Of a DNA stretch of 64,000 bases, positions 35,426 through 43,376 are shown one piece after another. Position numbers and translations under genes: made by a program. The stretch is taken from NCBI GenBank assembly GCA_963666705.2, contig CAXXKO010000014.1, positions 62,001 through 126,000 on the forward strand, written 5' to 3'. Every line of letters begins with the position of its first letter. The first letter of the stretch is position 1. The stretch comes from G963666705 sp963666705. Lineage in GTDB: Bacteria; Pseudomonadota; Alphaproteobacteria; CADEGL01. The notes under the pieces are model-generated. The model was not told where the DNA came from. It saw only the letters and a list, made by a program, of their open reading frames with translations, and ran no database searches.

Positions 35426-36504
35426 TAGTGGATCGACTCTAACATTTGGTTCCCTCGGCTGATCTTTTCGATGATGGCATTGGGGTCAGCTGTCCAGACG
35501 AAGGGCTTTGGGTCTTGGTTGTGCTCGGCGATGAAGCGGTTGATGGCCTCCTGGAGGTTGGCGATGCTCACGAAGACGCCGCGCTTCAAGCGCCTGCGGG
35601 TCAGCTTGGCGAAGAAGCCCTCGACGGCGTTGAGCCAGGACGCCGAGGTGGGCGTGAAGTGGAAGTGGAAGCGGGGGTGGCGCTTCAGCCAGGCCACGAC
35701 TTTGGGATGCTTGTGGGTTCCGTAGTTGTCGAGGATCACGTAAACGTCGAGCGCGGCCGGGGTCTCGCAGGCGATCTTGTTGAGGAAGCGCAGGAACTCC
35801 TGGTGCCGGTGGCGCTGCATGCATTGCCCGATCACCTTGCCTTCCAGCACGTCGAGCGCGGCGAACAGGGTGGTCGTGCCGTTGCGCTTGTAATCATGGG
35901 TCATGGTGCCCGCGCGCCCCTTCTTCATGGGCAGGCCCGGCTGGGTGCGGTCGAGCGCCTGGATCTGGCTCTTCTCGTCCACCGCCAGCACCAGCGCGTG
36001 CTCCGGCGGATCGAGGTAGAGGCCGATGATGTCGTGCATCTTGGCGACGAAGTTGGGATCGCGCGACAGCTTGAAAGTCTCGAGCCGGTGGGGCTTGAGC
36101 CCGTGCGCCGCCCAGATGCGCTGGACCGAGCGCAGGGAGATGCCGGCCGCCTTGGCCATCGCCCGGCCGGTCCAGTGGGTGGCCTCGCCCGACGGCTCGC
36201 CGAGGGTCATCTCGACCACGCGCGCGACCAGCTCGGGCGCCAGCGGCGGGATGCGCGAGGGCCGACTCGCATCGCGCAACAGGCCGTCCACGCCCTCGTC
36301 CATGAACCGGCACTGCCAGCGCCACACCGTGGGCTTGGAGGTGCCGGTGCGCCGCGCGATCGCCATGGTGCCCAGGCCATCCGCCGTCATCAGCACGATC
36401 TGTGCCCGCCACACGTGCTTTTGGGGGGCATTTCGATCCCCGGCCACCGCCGCCAATCGCGCGCGCTCGGCCGAGGAAACCTTAAAAACCACATCCGATT
36501 TCAT
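35425..36504 (-). CDS. IS630-family transposase
   Basis: 359 residues in one frame. A helix-turn-helix (MAIARRTGTSKPTVWRWQCR) and a second N-terminal module (TGRAMAKAAGISLRSVQRIW) precede the DDE core, with VLAVDEKSQIQALDRTQPG, VYVILDNYGTHKHP and SASWLNAVEGFFAKLTRR as the catalytic D, D and E segments. The stop codon lies at the very end: the element supplies CAC and the flanking CTAG target supplies TAG. Termination therefore depends on the target site. Intact by length and motifs. Confidence 0.9.
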   Translation of the reverse strand: MKSDVVFKVSSAERARLAAVAGDRNAPQKHVWRAQIVLMTADGLGTMAIARRTGTSKPTVWRWQCRFMDEGVDGLLRDASRPSRIPPLAPELVARVVEMTLGEPSGEATHWTGRAMAKAAGISLRSVQRIWAAHGLKPHRLETFKLSRDPNFVAKMHDIIGLYLDPPEHALVLAVDEKSQIQALDRTQPGLPMKKGRAGTMTHDYKRNGTTTLFAALDVLEGKVIGQCMQRHRHQEFLRFLNKIACETPAALDVYVILDNYGTHKHPKVVAWLKRHPRFHFHFTPTSASWLNAVEGFFAKLTRRRLKRGVFVSIANLQEAINRFIAEHNQDPKPFVWTADPNAIIEKISRGNQMLESIH

Positions 36505-36561
36505 GCCAGCACCATAGCACGGATTGGCTTGCTTGGGAATCTTGCGTTAGCGTCTAACCAC
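35428..36561 (-). mobile_element. IS630-family insertion sequence abutting MITE copy 2
   Basis: 1134 bp, flanked by TA in CTAG at both ends (35425-35428 and 36561-36564). The ends share the form GTGGATCGACTCTAAC...GGTTCCC (left) and, inward, GTGGTTAGACGCTAAC...GATTCCC (right). Its left TA is the same TA that ends the enlarged MITE, so the two are head-to-tail. One intact transposase is encoded. Confidence 0.88.
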
Positions 36562-36680
36562 TAGAGCGTTTCCAGCGCATCTGGAATCGCTCCAGGCCGC
36601 AAGGCGGCCCGCCGGTCGTCCGGCGCGCCCGCGCAGGCGCGGACCACTTGGTCCGCTGCCGCGAGCGACAAAAAAGCTAG

Positions 36681-37755
36681 CGTCCCTATCCGGTTAAGGC
36701 AGGTCGTGCGCCCTGGGGTTGCAAGCCGTGGATCAACTGGCGGTATGTGATGGTTGGCCGGGCCATGGCGCGGCTCAGGACGAAGTCGCCGAGGTCGTCG
36801 ATCCGCCGGCGGCGGTTGAAGCGATAGGCCCATTCCCGGCCATAGCGCGGCAAGTGCTTGGCGCTGACGCCATGGTAAGTGCCGTTGAGCCAGGTCTTGA
36901 GGTTGCTGAACAGGACGTGGATGATCGGCATCTGCGTCTCGGCGTTCTTGCCTTGGCCTTGGACGGTGGGCTGGTGCCGGTAGACGGCGCCGAGCCCGGC
37001 ATAGCCCTTGAAATCGTCGGTCAGCAGGCGCGCGCCCGGCGTCACGGCGGCCCGCACGAAGCCGCCGAGCTGCTCGGCATTGGCCCGGGGCAGGATGGCA
37101 AGCCGCGCCCGGCCGGCGACGAAGCCGCTGCCCTCGACCCCCTTGCCCGGCGCCACCGCCACCTTCTCCACCGCCAGCACGAGCAGGCTCTTGTTGGCAT
37201 TGGCCATCCCGCGGCCCCGGCTCTCGGGCTTGCCGCGCCCGCCGTAGTAGCTCTCATCGACCTCGACCATGCCGTCCAGCAACGCCTCCGGCCGCTCCGC
37301 CAAGCCATGGCGCAGCTTGTGAGCCATCAGCCATGCGGTCTCATAGCGAAGCCCCAGCTCGCGCGCCAGGAACAGGGCCGAGACCCCGCGCTTGTCCCGC
37401 CCCATCAACCACGCCGCCAGGAACCATTTGGGCAACGGTGTGCGGGTGCGGTGGAAGATGGTTCCCGCCGTCACCGACTCTTGACGACCGCAAGCCGCGC
37501 ATTCGAAGACGCGCGCCCGCGCCTTGTGCCGATAGCCCCGCCGGTGCCCGCAGCGGGCGCACGCAAACCCAGACGGCCAGCGTCGATCCGCCAAGGCCAG
37601 GATGCACGATTCCTCGTCTCGGTAGCGCTCTTGGAACGTCAACAAGCCGCTCATGCCCTGTCTCCCGACCAATCCTCAGAGGCGGGAACAGTACACCCTT
37701 AGAGCGAACATATAAAGAACACTCGGTCGCTACCTGCATTAACCGGATAGGGACG
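36681..37755 (-). mobile_element. IS1595-family insertion sequence, copy 1
   Basis: 1075 bp with inverted ends CGTCCCTATCCGGTTAA and an 8-bp target duplication AAAGCTAG (36673-36680 and 37756-37763), the length usual for IS1595. It lies inside a small CTAG-bounded element. Confidence 0.9.
36686..37654 (-). CDS. IS1595-family (ISXO2-like) transposase, copy 1
   Basis: 322 residues from the ATG preceded by GGGAG; an upstream TTG in frame is possible. The N-terminal zinc ribbon has FACARCGHRRGYR and FECAACGRQ. The ISXO2-like DDE domain follows, with VEVDESYYGGRGKPE, ARLLTDDFKGYAGL and a late HGVSAKHLPRYGREWAYRFNRR segment. The stop lies 4 bp inside the left terminus. It differs from copy 2 by only a few bases. 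Confidence 0.92.
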   Translation of the reverse strand: MSGLLTFQERYRDEESCILALADRRWPSGFACARCGHRRGYRHKARARVFECAACGRQESVTAGTIFHRTRTPLPKWFLAAWLMGRDKRGVSALFLARELGLRYETAWLMAHKLRHGLAERPEALLDGMVEVDESYYGGRGKPESRGRGMANANKSLLVLAVEKVAVAPGKGVEGSGFVAGRARLAILPRANAEQLGGFVRAAVTPGARLLTDDFKGYAGLGAVYRHQPTVQGQGKNAETQMPIIHVLFSNLKTWLNGTYHGVSAKHLPRYGREWAYRFNRRRRIDDLGDFVLSRAMARPTITYRQLIHGLQPQGARPALTG

Positions 37756-37810
37756 AAAGCTAGAGTGGGTCCGATCGAAGCGGAACCGCTCTAGCTGGAG
37801 GGGAGGCCCG

Positions 37811-38656
37811 TCAGTGAGACATGAGAACGGGCATGGTCATGTGCTTGAGGATGTGGCGCGTGGCGCCGCCGAGGATCATTTCGCGCAAGCGGGAATGGCC
37901 ATAGGCGCCCATGACGATCAGGTCGGCCCCCGAATCGGCGGCACGGGAGAGGATCATGTCGCCCACCTTCATGTCCTCGGCGATGACGTGGGCCACGCTG
38001 GTGTCCAAGTCGTGGCGCGCGAGGTAGGTGGCGATATCGACACCGGCGATGTCGCGGTGGGCGTGGTCCTCGCCTGGCGGGTTGACGTACATGACCGTGA
38101 CCCGCGCGCCCTTGGCCATGAGAGGCAGCAGATCATGCGCGGCACGCGCCGATTCGCGGCTTCCGTTCCAGGCCAGGAAGGCGCGCTCGGCCAAGGTCTC
38201 GACCTCGCCCACATAGGGGATCAGCAGGACCGGCCCGCCGGCGTCGAGGATCAGCCGTTCCACCAGATCGAGCGAGACCGTGCGCCCGGGCACCCGCGGG
38301 TCGGGCTGGCCGACGATGGTCAGGTCCACATGCCGCGCCTGCCGGCTGACCACGCGGGCGACATCGCCCACGGGCATCTCGATGACCCGCCACTCGGACG
38401 AAATGCCGGCCAGCCCGGCCTTGCCCTTGAAGGTGGCCTCGGCCTCGCCGACCATCTCGCGCAACCGCGCGAGCCGCTCCTCGATAATATTGGGTGGCAA
38501 CTCGGCATCCACGAATGAGGGAATCATCGTCATCGCGCTGATACCGAGGCCGGTCAGGTGGGCCTCGTGCTTTGCCGCCAGGCCGATGGCGATGTCGGCG
38601 CGCACGGCGCCACGATCGCTCTCGTCCACGTGAGCCAGGATATCCTTGATGGCCAT
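37811..38656 (-). CDS. Tandem-domain universal stress protein (UspA family)
   Basis: 281 residues made of two Usp domains (about 1-150 and 155-281). The first starts IKDILAHVDESDRG. The second ends with DLIVMGAYGHSRLREMILGG, containing the GxxGx9GG ATP-binding pattern, then TRHILKHMTMPVLMSH. The first domain lacks a clear version of that loop. These cytosolic proteins support survival under stress or starvation. The gene is flanked by two inverted IS1595 copies (ends 47 bp before and about 170 bp after). Their target duplications differ, so it was not carried in as a composite transposon. Confidence 0.88.
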   Translation of the reverse strand: MAIKDILAHVDESDRGAVRADIAIGLAAKHEAHLTGLGISAMTMIPSFVDAELPPNIIEERLARLREMVGEAEATFKGKAGLAGISSEWRVIEMPVGDVARVVSRQARHVDLTIVGQPDPRVPGRTVSLDLVERLILDAGGPVLLIPYVGEVETLAERAFLAWNGSRESARAAHDLLPLMAKGARVTVMYVNPPGEDHAHRDIAGVDIATYLARHDLDTSVAHVIAEDMKVGDMILSRAADSGADLIVMGAYGHSRLREMILGGATRHILKHMTMPVLMSH

Positions 38657-38827
38657 CTCCTACCCTCCATGTGACAGCGCGCCTCCCGGACGGCGGCGAG
38701 ACTCCAGCTTGTTTCGATCTATCCGCCCGGGATCATAGGTAGCTCTTATTGCACCCTTTTTCAGCACGAATCGCATTGATGCATGTCAACGGTGCCGCGC
38801 GTCCTGGCCGAGACTGAATTTGGTTAA

Positions 38828-39902
38828 CGTCCCTATCCGGTTAATGCAGGTAGCGACCGAGTGTTCTTTATATGTTCGCTCTAAGGGTGTACTGTTCCCG
38901 CCTCTGAGGATTGGTCGGGAGACAGGGCATGAGCGGCTTGTTGACGTTCCAAGAGCGCTACCGAGACGAGGAATCGTGCATCCTGGCCTTGGCGGATCGA
39001 CGCTGGCCGTCTGGGTTTGCGTGCGCCCGCTGCGGGCACCGGCGGGGCTATCGGCACAAGGCGCGGGCGCGCGTCTTCGAATGCGCGGCTTGCGGTCGTC
39101 AAGAGTCGGTGACGGCGGGAACCATCTTCCACCGCACCCGCACACCGTTGCCCAAATGGTTCCTGGCGGCGTGGTTGATGGGGCGGGACAAGCGCGGGGT
39201 CTCGGCCCTGTTCCTGGCGCGCGAGCTGGGGCTTCGCTATGAGACCGCATGGCTGATGGCTCACAAGCTGCGCCATGGCTTGGCGGAGCGGCCGGATGCG
39301 TTGCTGGACGGCATGGTCGAGGTCGATGAGAGCTACTACGGCGGGCGCGGCAAGCCCGAGAGCCGGGGCCGCGGGATGGCCAATGCCAACAAGAGCCTGC
39401 TCGTGCTGGCGGTGGAGAAGGTGGCGGTGGCGCCGGGCAAGGGGGTCGAGGGCAGCGGCTTCGTCGCCGGCCGGGCGCGGCTTGCCATCCTGCCCCGGGC
39501 CAATGCCGAGCAGCTCGGCGGCTTCGTGCGGGCCGCCGTGACGCCGGGCGCGCGCCTGCTGACCGACGATTTCAAGGGCTATGCCGGGCTCGGCGCCGTC
39601 TACCGGCACCAGCCCACCGTCCAAGGCCAAGGCAAGAACGCCGAGACGCAGATGCCGATCATCCACGTCCTGTTCAGCAACCTCAAGACCTGGCTCAACG
39701 GCACCTACCATGGCGTCAGCGCCAAGCACTTGCCGCGCTATGGCCGGGAATGGGCCTATCGCTTCAACCGCCGCCGGCGGATCGACGACCTCGGCGACTT
39801 CGTCCTGAGCCGCGCCATGGCCCGGCCAACCATCACATACCGCCAGTTGATCCACGGTCTGCAACCCCAGGGCGCACGACCTGCCTTAACCGGATAGGGA
39901 CG
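38828..39902 (+). mobile_element. IS1595-family insertion sequence, copy 2
   Basis: 1075 bp, same ends as copy 1 and opposite orientation, with target duplication TTGGTTAA (38820-38827 and 39903-39910). It ends 56 bp before the manC start codon, so it separates manC from any native upstream promoter. Confidence 0.9.
38929..39897 (+). CDS. IS1595-family (ISXO2-like) transposase, copy 2
   Basis: 322 residues, identical to copy 1 except for a few substitutions (for example Asp instead of Glu in ERPDALLDG). It has the same zinc ribbon (CARCGHRRGYR, CAACGRQ) and DDE motifs (EVDESYYGG, LTDDFKGY). ATG 38929 is preceded by GGGAGACAGGGC. Confidence 0.92.
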   Translation: MSGLLTFQERYRDEESCILALADRRWPSGFACARCGHRRGYRHKARARVFECAACGRQESVTAGTIFHRTRTPLPKWFLAAWLMGRDKRGVSALFLARELGLRYETAWLMAHKLRHGLAERPDALLDGMVEVDESYYGGRGKPESRGRGMANANKSLLVLAVEKVAVAPGKGVEGSGFVAGRARLAILPRANAEQLGGFVRAAVTPGARLLTDDFKGYAGLGAVYRHQPTVQGQGKNAETQMPIIHVLFSNLKTWLNGTYHGVSAKHLPRYGREWAYRFNRRRRIDDLGDFVLSRAMARPTITYRQLIHGLQPQGARPALTG

Positions 39903-39958
39903 TTGGTTAATTCGGCGAATTGGTTTAGCAAGACGGGTAGGGAGGGTGTGGTGCGCGC

Positions 39959-41395
39959 ATGGTGCCAACCGGCCAAGGCGGAGAGAGGATCCATCCAGTC
40001 ATCCTGTCCGGGGGTGCCGGCACACGGCTGTGGCCGCTTTCGCGCGCGGTCTACCCCAAGCAGCTCATGCCGCTCGTGGGCGAGCGCACCATGCTCCAGG
40101 AAACGGTCGCCCGCGTCGCCGACAGAGAGATCTTCGAGGCGCCGCTCGTTATCTGCAACGAGGCGCACCGCTTCATCATCGCCGAGCAGCTGCGCGCGTC
40201 CGGGATGGTGCCGCGCGCCATCCTGCTCGAGCCGGAGGGACGCAACACCGCGCCCGCGGCCGCCGTCGCCGCGCTGGCTCTCGGGGATGAGGATGGCCTC
40301 ATGCTGGTGCTGCCTTCCGACCACGTCATCGCCGACTGGCCGGCGTTCCTCGATGCCGTCCGGCTCGCGGTCCGGGCGGCGCGCGGCGGCGCGCTCGTAA
40401 CCTTCGGCGTGCGGCCCGACCGGGCCGAGACCGGCTACGGCTATATCGAGCGGGGCCGGGCGCTCGACGGCCTCGAAGGCGCTTACGAGGTCGCCCGCTT
40501 CGTGGAGAAGCCGGACAGAGACGCCGCGGAGCGCTATCTGGCCTCGGGCGAGCTCGATTGGAACAGCGGCATGTTCCTGTTCTCGGCCCGGCGGTATCTC
40601 GAGGAGCTGGAAAGGCTCTCGCCCGCCGTGGTCGCGGCCTGCCGGGCGGCGCTCGAGAAAGCCGAGAAGGACCTCGACTTCCTGCGTCTCGATGCGGAGT
40701 CCTTCACCGCCTCGCCATCGGATTCGATCGACTACGCGGTCATGGAGCGGACCCGATCGGCCGCCGTCGTGCCTATCTCTGTGGGCTGGAGCGACGTGGG
40801 CTCCTTCGCGGCCCTGTGGGACATTGGCGAGCGGGACGGCGACGGCAACCTGCTGCGCGGCGATGTGACGGCCATCGACCTGCGCGACTGCTACGTGCGG
40901 TCGGACGGCGTGATGATCGCGGCCATGGGCTTGACCGGCATCGTCATCGTATCGACGCCGGACGCCGTCCTCGTGGTGCCGAAGGAGAGGTCGCAGGAGA
41001 TCAAGACGCTGGTCGAGGCGCTGGGGCGCGAGGGACGGGACGCGCTCCAGACACACCGCAAGGTCCATCGTCCGTGGGGCAGCTACGAGGCCATCGGCGC
41101 CGGCGACCGCTATCAGGTCAAGCGCATCACCGTGAATCCGGGTCAGCGCCTCTCGCTCCAGACCCATCGCCACCGAGCGGAGCATTGGGTGGTGGTCCAC
41201 GGCACGGCGCGGGTGACGCGAGAGGACGAGATCTTCCTCCTGCGCGAAAACGAATCGACCTACATCCCGTGCGAAGCCGCCCACAGGCTGGAGAACGCCG
41301 GCGACGGGCCGCTCCACATCATCGAAGTGCAATCGGGAGACTACCTGGGGGAAGACGACATCACCCGGCTGGAAGACGAGTACGGGCGCCGCTAG
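39959..41395 (+). CDS. manC: Mannose-1-phosphate guanylyltransferase/mannose-6-phosphate isomerase
   Basis: 478 residues, the bifunctional type II PMI-GMP layout. The nucleotidyltransferase signature is VILSGGAGTRLWPLSRAVYP, followed by GRNTAPAAAVAAL, LVLPSDHVI, a FVEKPDRDAAERYL block and DWNSGMFLFSA. The C-terminal cupin (residues about 350-475) contains RPWGSYEAI, VNPGQRLSLQTHRHRAEHW and YIPCEAAHRLEN with the isomerase metal ligands. It makes GDP-mannose for surface polysaccharide. ATG 39959 lies 12 bp after GGGAGGG. IS1595 copy 2 ends 56 bp upstream. Confidence 0.92.
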   Translation: MVPTGQGGERIHPVILSGGAGTRLWPLSRAVYPKQLMPLVGERTMLQETVARVADREIFEAPLVICNEAHRFIIAEQLRASGMVPRAILLEPEGRNTAPAAAVAALALGDEDGLMLVLPSDHVIADWPAFLDAVRLAVRAARGGALVTFGVRPDRAETGYGYIERGRALDGLEGAYEVARFVEKPDRDAAERYLASGELDWNSGMFLFSARRYLEELERLSPAVVAACRAALEKAEKDLDFLRLDAESFTASPSDSIDYAVMERTRSAAVVPISVGWSDVGSFAALWDIGERDGDGNLLRGDVTAIDLRDCYVRSDGVMIAAMGLTGIVIVSTPDAVLVVPKERSQEIKTLVEALGREGRDALQTHRKVHRPWGSYEAIGAGDRYQVKRITVNPGQRLSLQTHRHRAEHWVVVHGTARVTREDEIFLLRENESTYIPCEAAHRLENAGDGPLHIIEVQSGDYLGEDDITRLEDEYGRR

Positions 41396-41428
41396 ACCCC
41401 GGCAGACCGCCGCCCCTTGCCCGCCATA

Positions 41429-41587
41429 TCACTCGACGGGTTCGGACTTTACATCTTTCGACCGCGCGGCCCGATCCTCCGGCGTCTCGCCGTTTCGCCG
41501 GACCTCGGCATTCAACCGGTCGATCACCTCGCGCCGGTAAGCCGGGTCGCTGACCACTCTTTCGAGATCGATTTTTTCCATCGCCAT
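41429..41587 (-). CDS. Small hypothetical protein
   Basis: 52 residues if started at ATG 41587 (MAMEKIDLERVVSDPAYRR); an earlier ATG at 41644 would add 19 residues. It is highly charged (VIDRLNAEVRRNGETPEDR), with no signal or membrane segment. It resembles short conserved alphaproteobacterial proteins of unknown role, but I cannot name a family. ISNCY-like copy 2 is inserted just upstream of its 5' side. Confidence 0.45.
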   Translation of the reverse strand: MAMEKIDLERVVSDPAYRREVIDRLNAEVRRNGETPEDRAARSKDVKSEPVE

Positions 41588-41675
41588 CCCAAAATCCCAG
41601 AGGGACGACGCCACAGCGCCTTGTGCTTGGCTTATACGCGTCATCGTATACAAGCTCAACGCAAAAGGTCGGTAG

Positions 41676-43085
41676 TGTAGATAGCACACGATCTGTCCGT
41701 TCTATGTAGCACACGATCTGTCCGGTTTATTGAGCCTCCTGTTTGAAGGGGGTGGGATGAGACGGACAGATGTTTTGCAAGGTGTGCGCATGATGAGGTT
41801 TCGGGATGTTTTCGGTCGTTGTGAGGCGGGATCGTTGAGCCAGTTGGAGGCGGCGGAGGTGCTTGGGGTCGGCGAGCGCACGTTTCGGCGCTGGTGCCGT
41901 CGTTTCGAGTGTGAGGGCGATGCGGGGCTTCTGGACCGGCGTCTGGGCAAGCCGTCGCCCAAGCGGGTGCCGGTGGACGAGGCGATGCGGGTCGAAGCTC
42001 TTTACCGCGAGCGCTACGCGGGTTTCACGGTCAAGCACTTCCACGAGCACCTGGTGAAGGACCACGGCTTCCGCTGGGGTTACACCTGGACCAAGACGTT
42101 TCTCCACGGCCGCGGCCTGGCGGCGCCGGCGCCCAGGCGCGGGGCGCACCGGCGCAAGCGGCCGCGGCGGCCGCTCGTGGGCATGATGCTGCATCAGGAC
42201 GGCTCGACGCACCGCTGGCTGCCGGGCCGCGACGAAGAGCAGGATATGATCGTCTCTCTGGACGATGCGAGCGGGGCGATCTACTCGGGCTTCCTGGTCG
42301 CCGAGGAGGGCACCATGTCGAGCTTCCAGGGGCTGGGCGAGGTGTTCGGCCGGCACGGGCTGCCGTGCGCGCTCTACACCGACCGCGCGAGCCACTACTT
42401 CCACACCCCCCAGGCGGGTGGCAAGGTGGACCGCGACAAGCCCTCCCAGCTCGGACGGGCCTTGGCCCAGCTCGGCATCGAGCACATCGCGGCCTATTCG
42501 CCGGAGGCGCGCGGGCGCTCCGAGCGCGCCTTCCGCACCTTGCAGGACCGGCTCCCCAAGGAGTTGGCATTGGCCGGCGTCTCGACGATCGAAGGGGCCA
42601 ACCGCTTCCTCGCCGAGACCTTCATTCCCGACTACAATGCGCGCTTCGCGATCGCTCCCGAAGAGCCGGGCTCGGCCTTCGTCGCCGTGCCGGCGGAACA
42701 GTGGCGCGACGTGCTGTGCGTCCAGGAGACGCGCACCGTCGGCAACGACAACACCGTACGCTTCCACGGCATCGTCCTGCAGATCCCGCCGTCATCGCTG
42801 AGGCCGCACTACGTCAAGGCCAAGGTCCGCGTCCACCACTATCCGGACGCCACCTACGCCATATTCCACGGGCCGCGCCCGATCGCCCGCTACCGAGGCG
42901 ATGGCGCGCTTCTGGAAGGAGACACCATGAAGAGGGCCGCGTGATGCCGCTCGACGCGACCCGCCCGTGGATAAGTGGACAGCTCGGCTACGCCGACCTG
43001 ACCACTTCCCCACAGGCGCCACAACATCAACAGAGCGGTCAATCGATGTGCTACATAAACCGGCCAACTTAATTCGCTATCTACA
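41676..43085 (+). mobile_element. ISNCY/IS1202-like insertion sequence, copy 2
   Basis: 1410 bp, apparently identical to copy 1. Its 16-bp target duplication is CGCAAAAGGTCGGTAG (41660-41675 and 43086-43101). Confidence 0.92.
41757..42944 (+). CDS. ISNCY-like transposase, copy 2
   Basis: 395 residues, apparently identical to copy 1, including the helix-turn-helix VLGVGERTFRRW and DDE segments (SLDDASG, LYTDRASHYF, GRSERAFRTL). Intact. Confidence 0.88.
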   Translation: MRRTDVLQGVRMMRFRDVFGRCEAGSLSQLEAAEVLGVGERTFRRWCRRFECEGDAGLLDRRLGKPSPKRVPVDEAMRVEALYRERYAGFTVKHFHEHLVKDHGFRWGYTWTKTFLHGRGLAAPAPRRGAHRRKRPRRPLVGMMLHQDGSTHRWLPGRDEEQDMIVSLDDASGAIYSGFLVAEEGTMSSFQGLGEVFGRHGLPCALYTDRASHYFHTPQAGGKVDRDKPSQLGRALAQLGIEHIAAYSPEARGRSERAFRTLQDRLPKELALAGVSTIEGANRFLAETFIPDYNARFAIAPEEPGSAFVAVPAEQWRDVLCVQETRTVGNDNTVRFHGIVLQIPPSSLRPHYVKAKVRVHHYPDATYAIFHGPRPIARYRGDGALLEGDTMKRAA

Positions 43086-43376
43086 CGCAAAAGGTCGGTA
43101 GATGAGCGATTTCTTGTGGATTATCTTGTGGACAAATCCGGTATAATTGAACTTTATTCGCAAAGTGCCCCAACTGCGGGATTTTCCGGAGAAAGGACCC
43201 CAAGAGCCACGATCGGCCGAGTCGCCCCCCCGCCGCATGGGCGAAGCGCCGGTCCGGTTTGGGCGCGCGTGTTTGACGTGGTCTTCCACGACGGCTGCGG
43301 CTAGAGTGGGCCACCCGCCGTCGTGGCGACCGTGCGCCGGCCGGCCTTCCAGTCAGGACCGCATGAGGTTTGAGAA
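43086..43376. other. Intergenic region between ISNCY copy 2 and aminotransferase
   Basis: The first 70 bases are A/T-rich (TTGTGGATTATCTTGTGGAC, then GGTATAATTGAACTT). A TATAAT sits at about 43141, but no -35 match has 16-18 bp spacing. The rest is GC-rich with no convincing gene; the aminotransferase promoter is probably here. Confidence 0.4.

Larger units (their letters stand above)
36564..37791. mobile_element. Small CTAG-bounded palindromic element interrupted by IS1595
   Basis: The left side reads CTAGAGCGTTTCCAGCGC from 36561 and the right side GGAACCGCTCTAG up to 37794, which form imperfect inverted ends (GAGCGKTTCC). Removing the IS1595 and one copy of its 8-bp duplication leaves about 145 bp. 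It is a third type of small CTAG element and shares the CTAG target with the IS630 beside it. Assignment rests on end similarity only. Confidence 0.55.

Noticed and set aside
36681..39902. Composite transposon carrying the universal stress protein gene
   Set aside because: Each IS1595 has its own distinct 8-bp duplication, showing independent insertion.
43110..43160. Sigma-70 promoter around TATAAT near 43141
   Set aside because: The nearby TTGTGG motifs are 10 or 22 bp away, not the usual 16-18.
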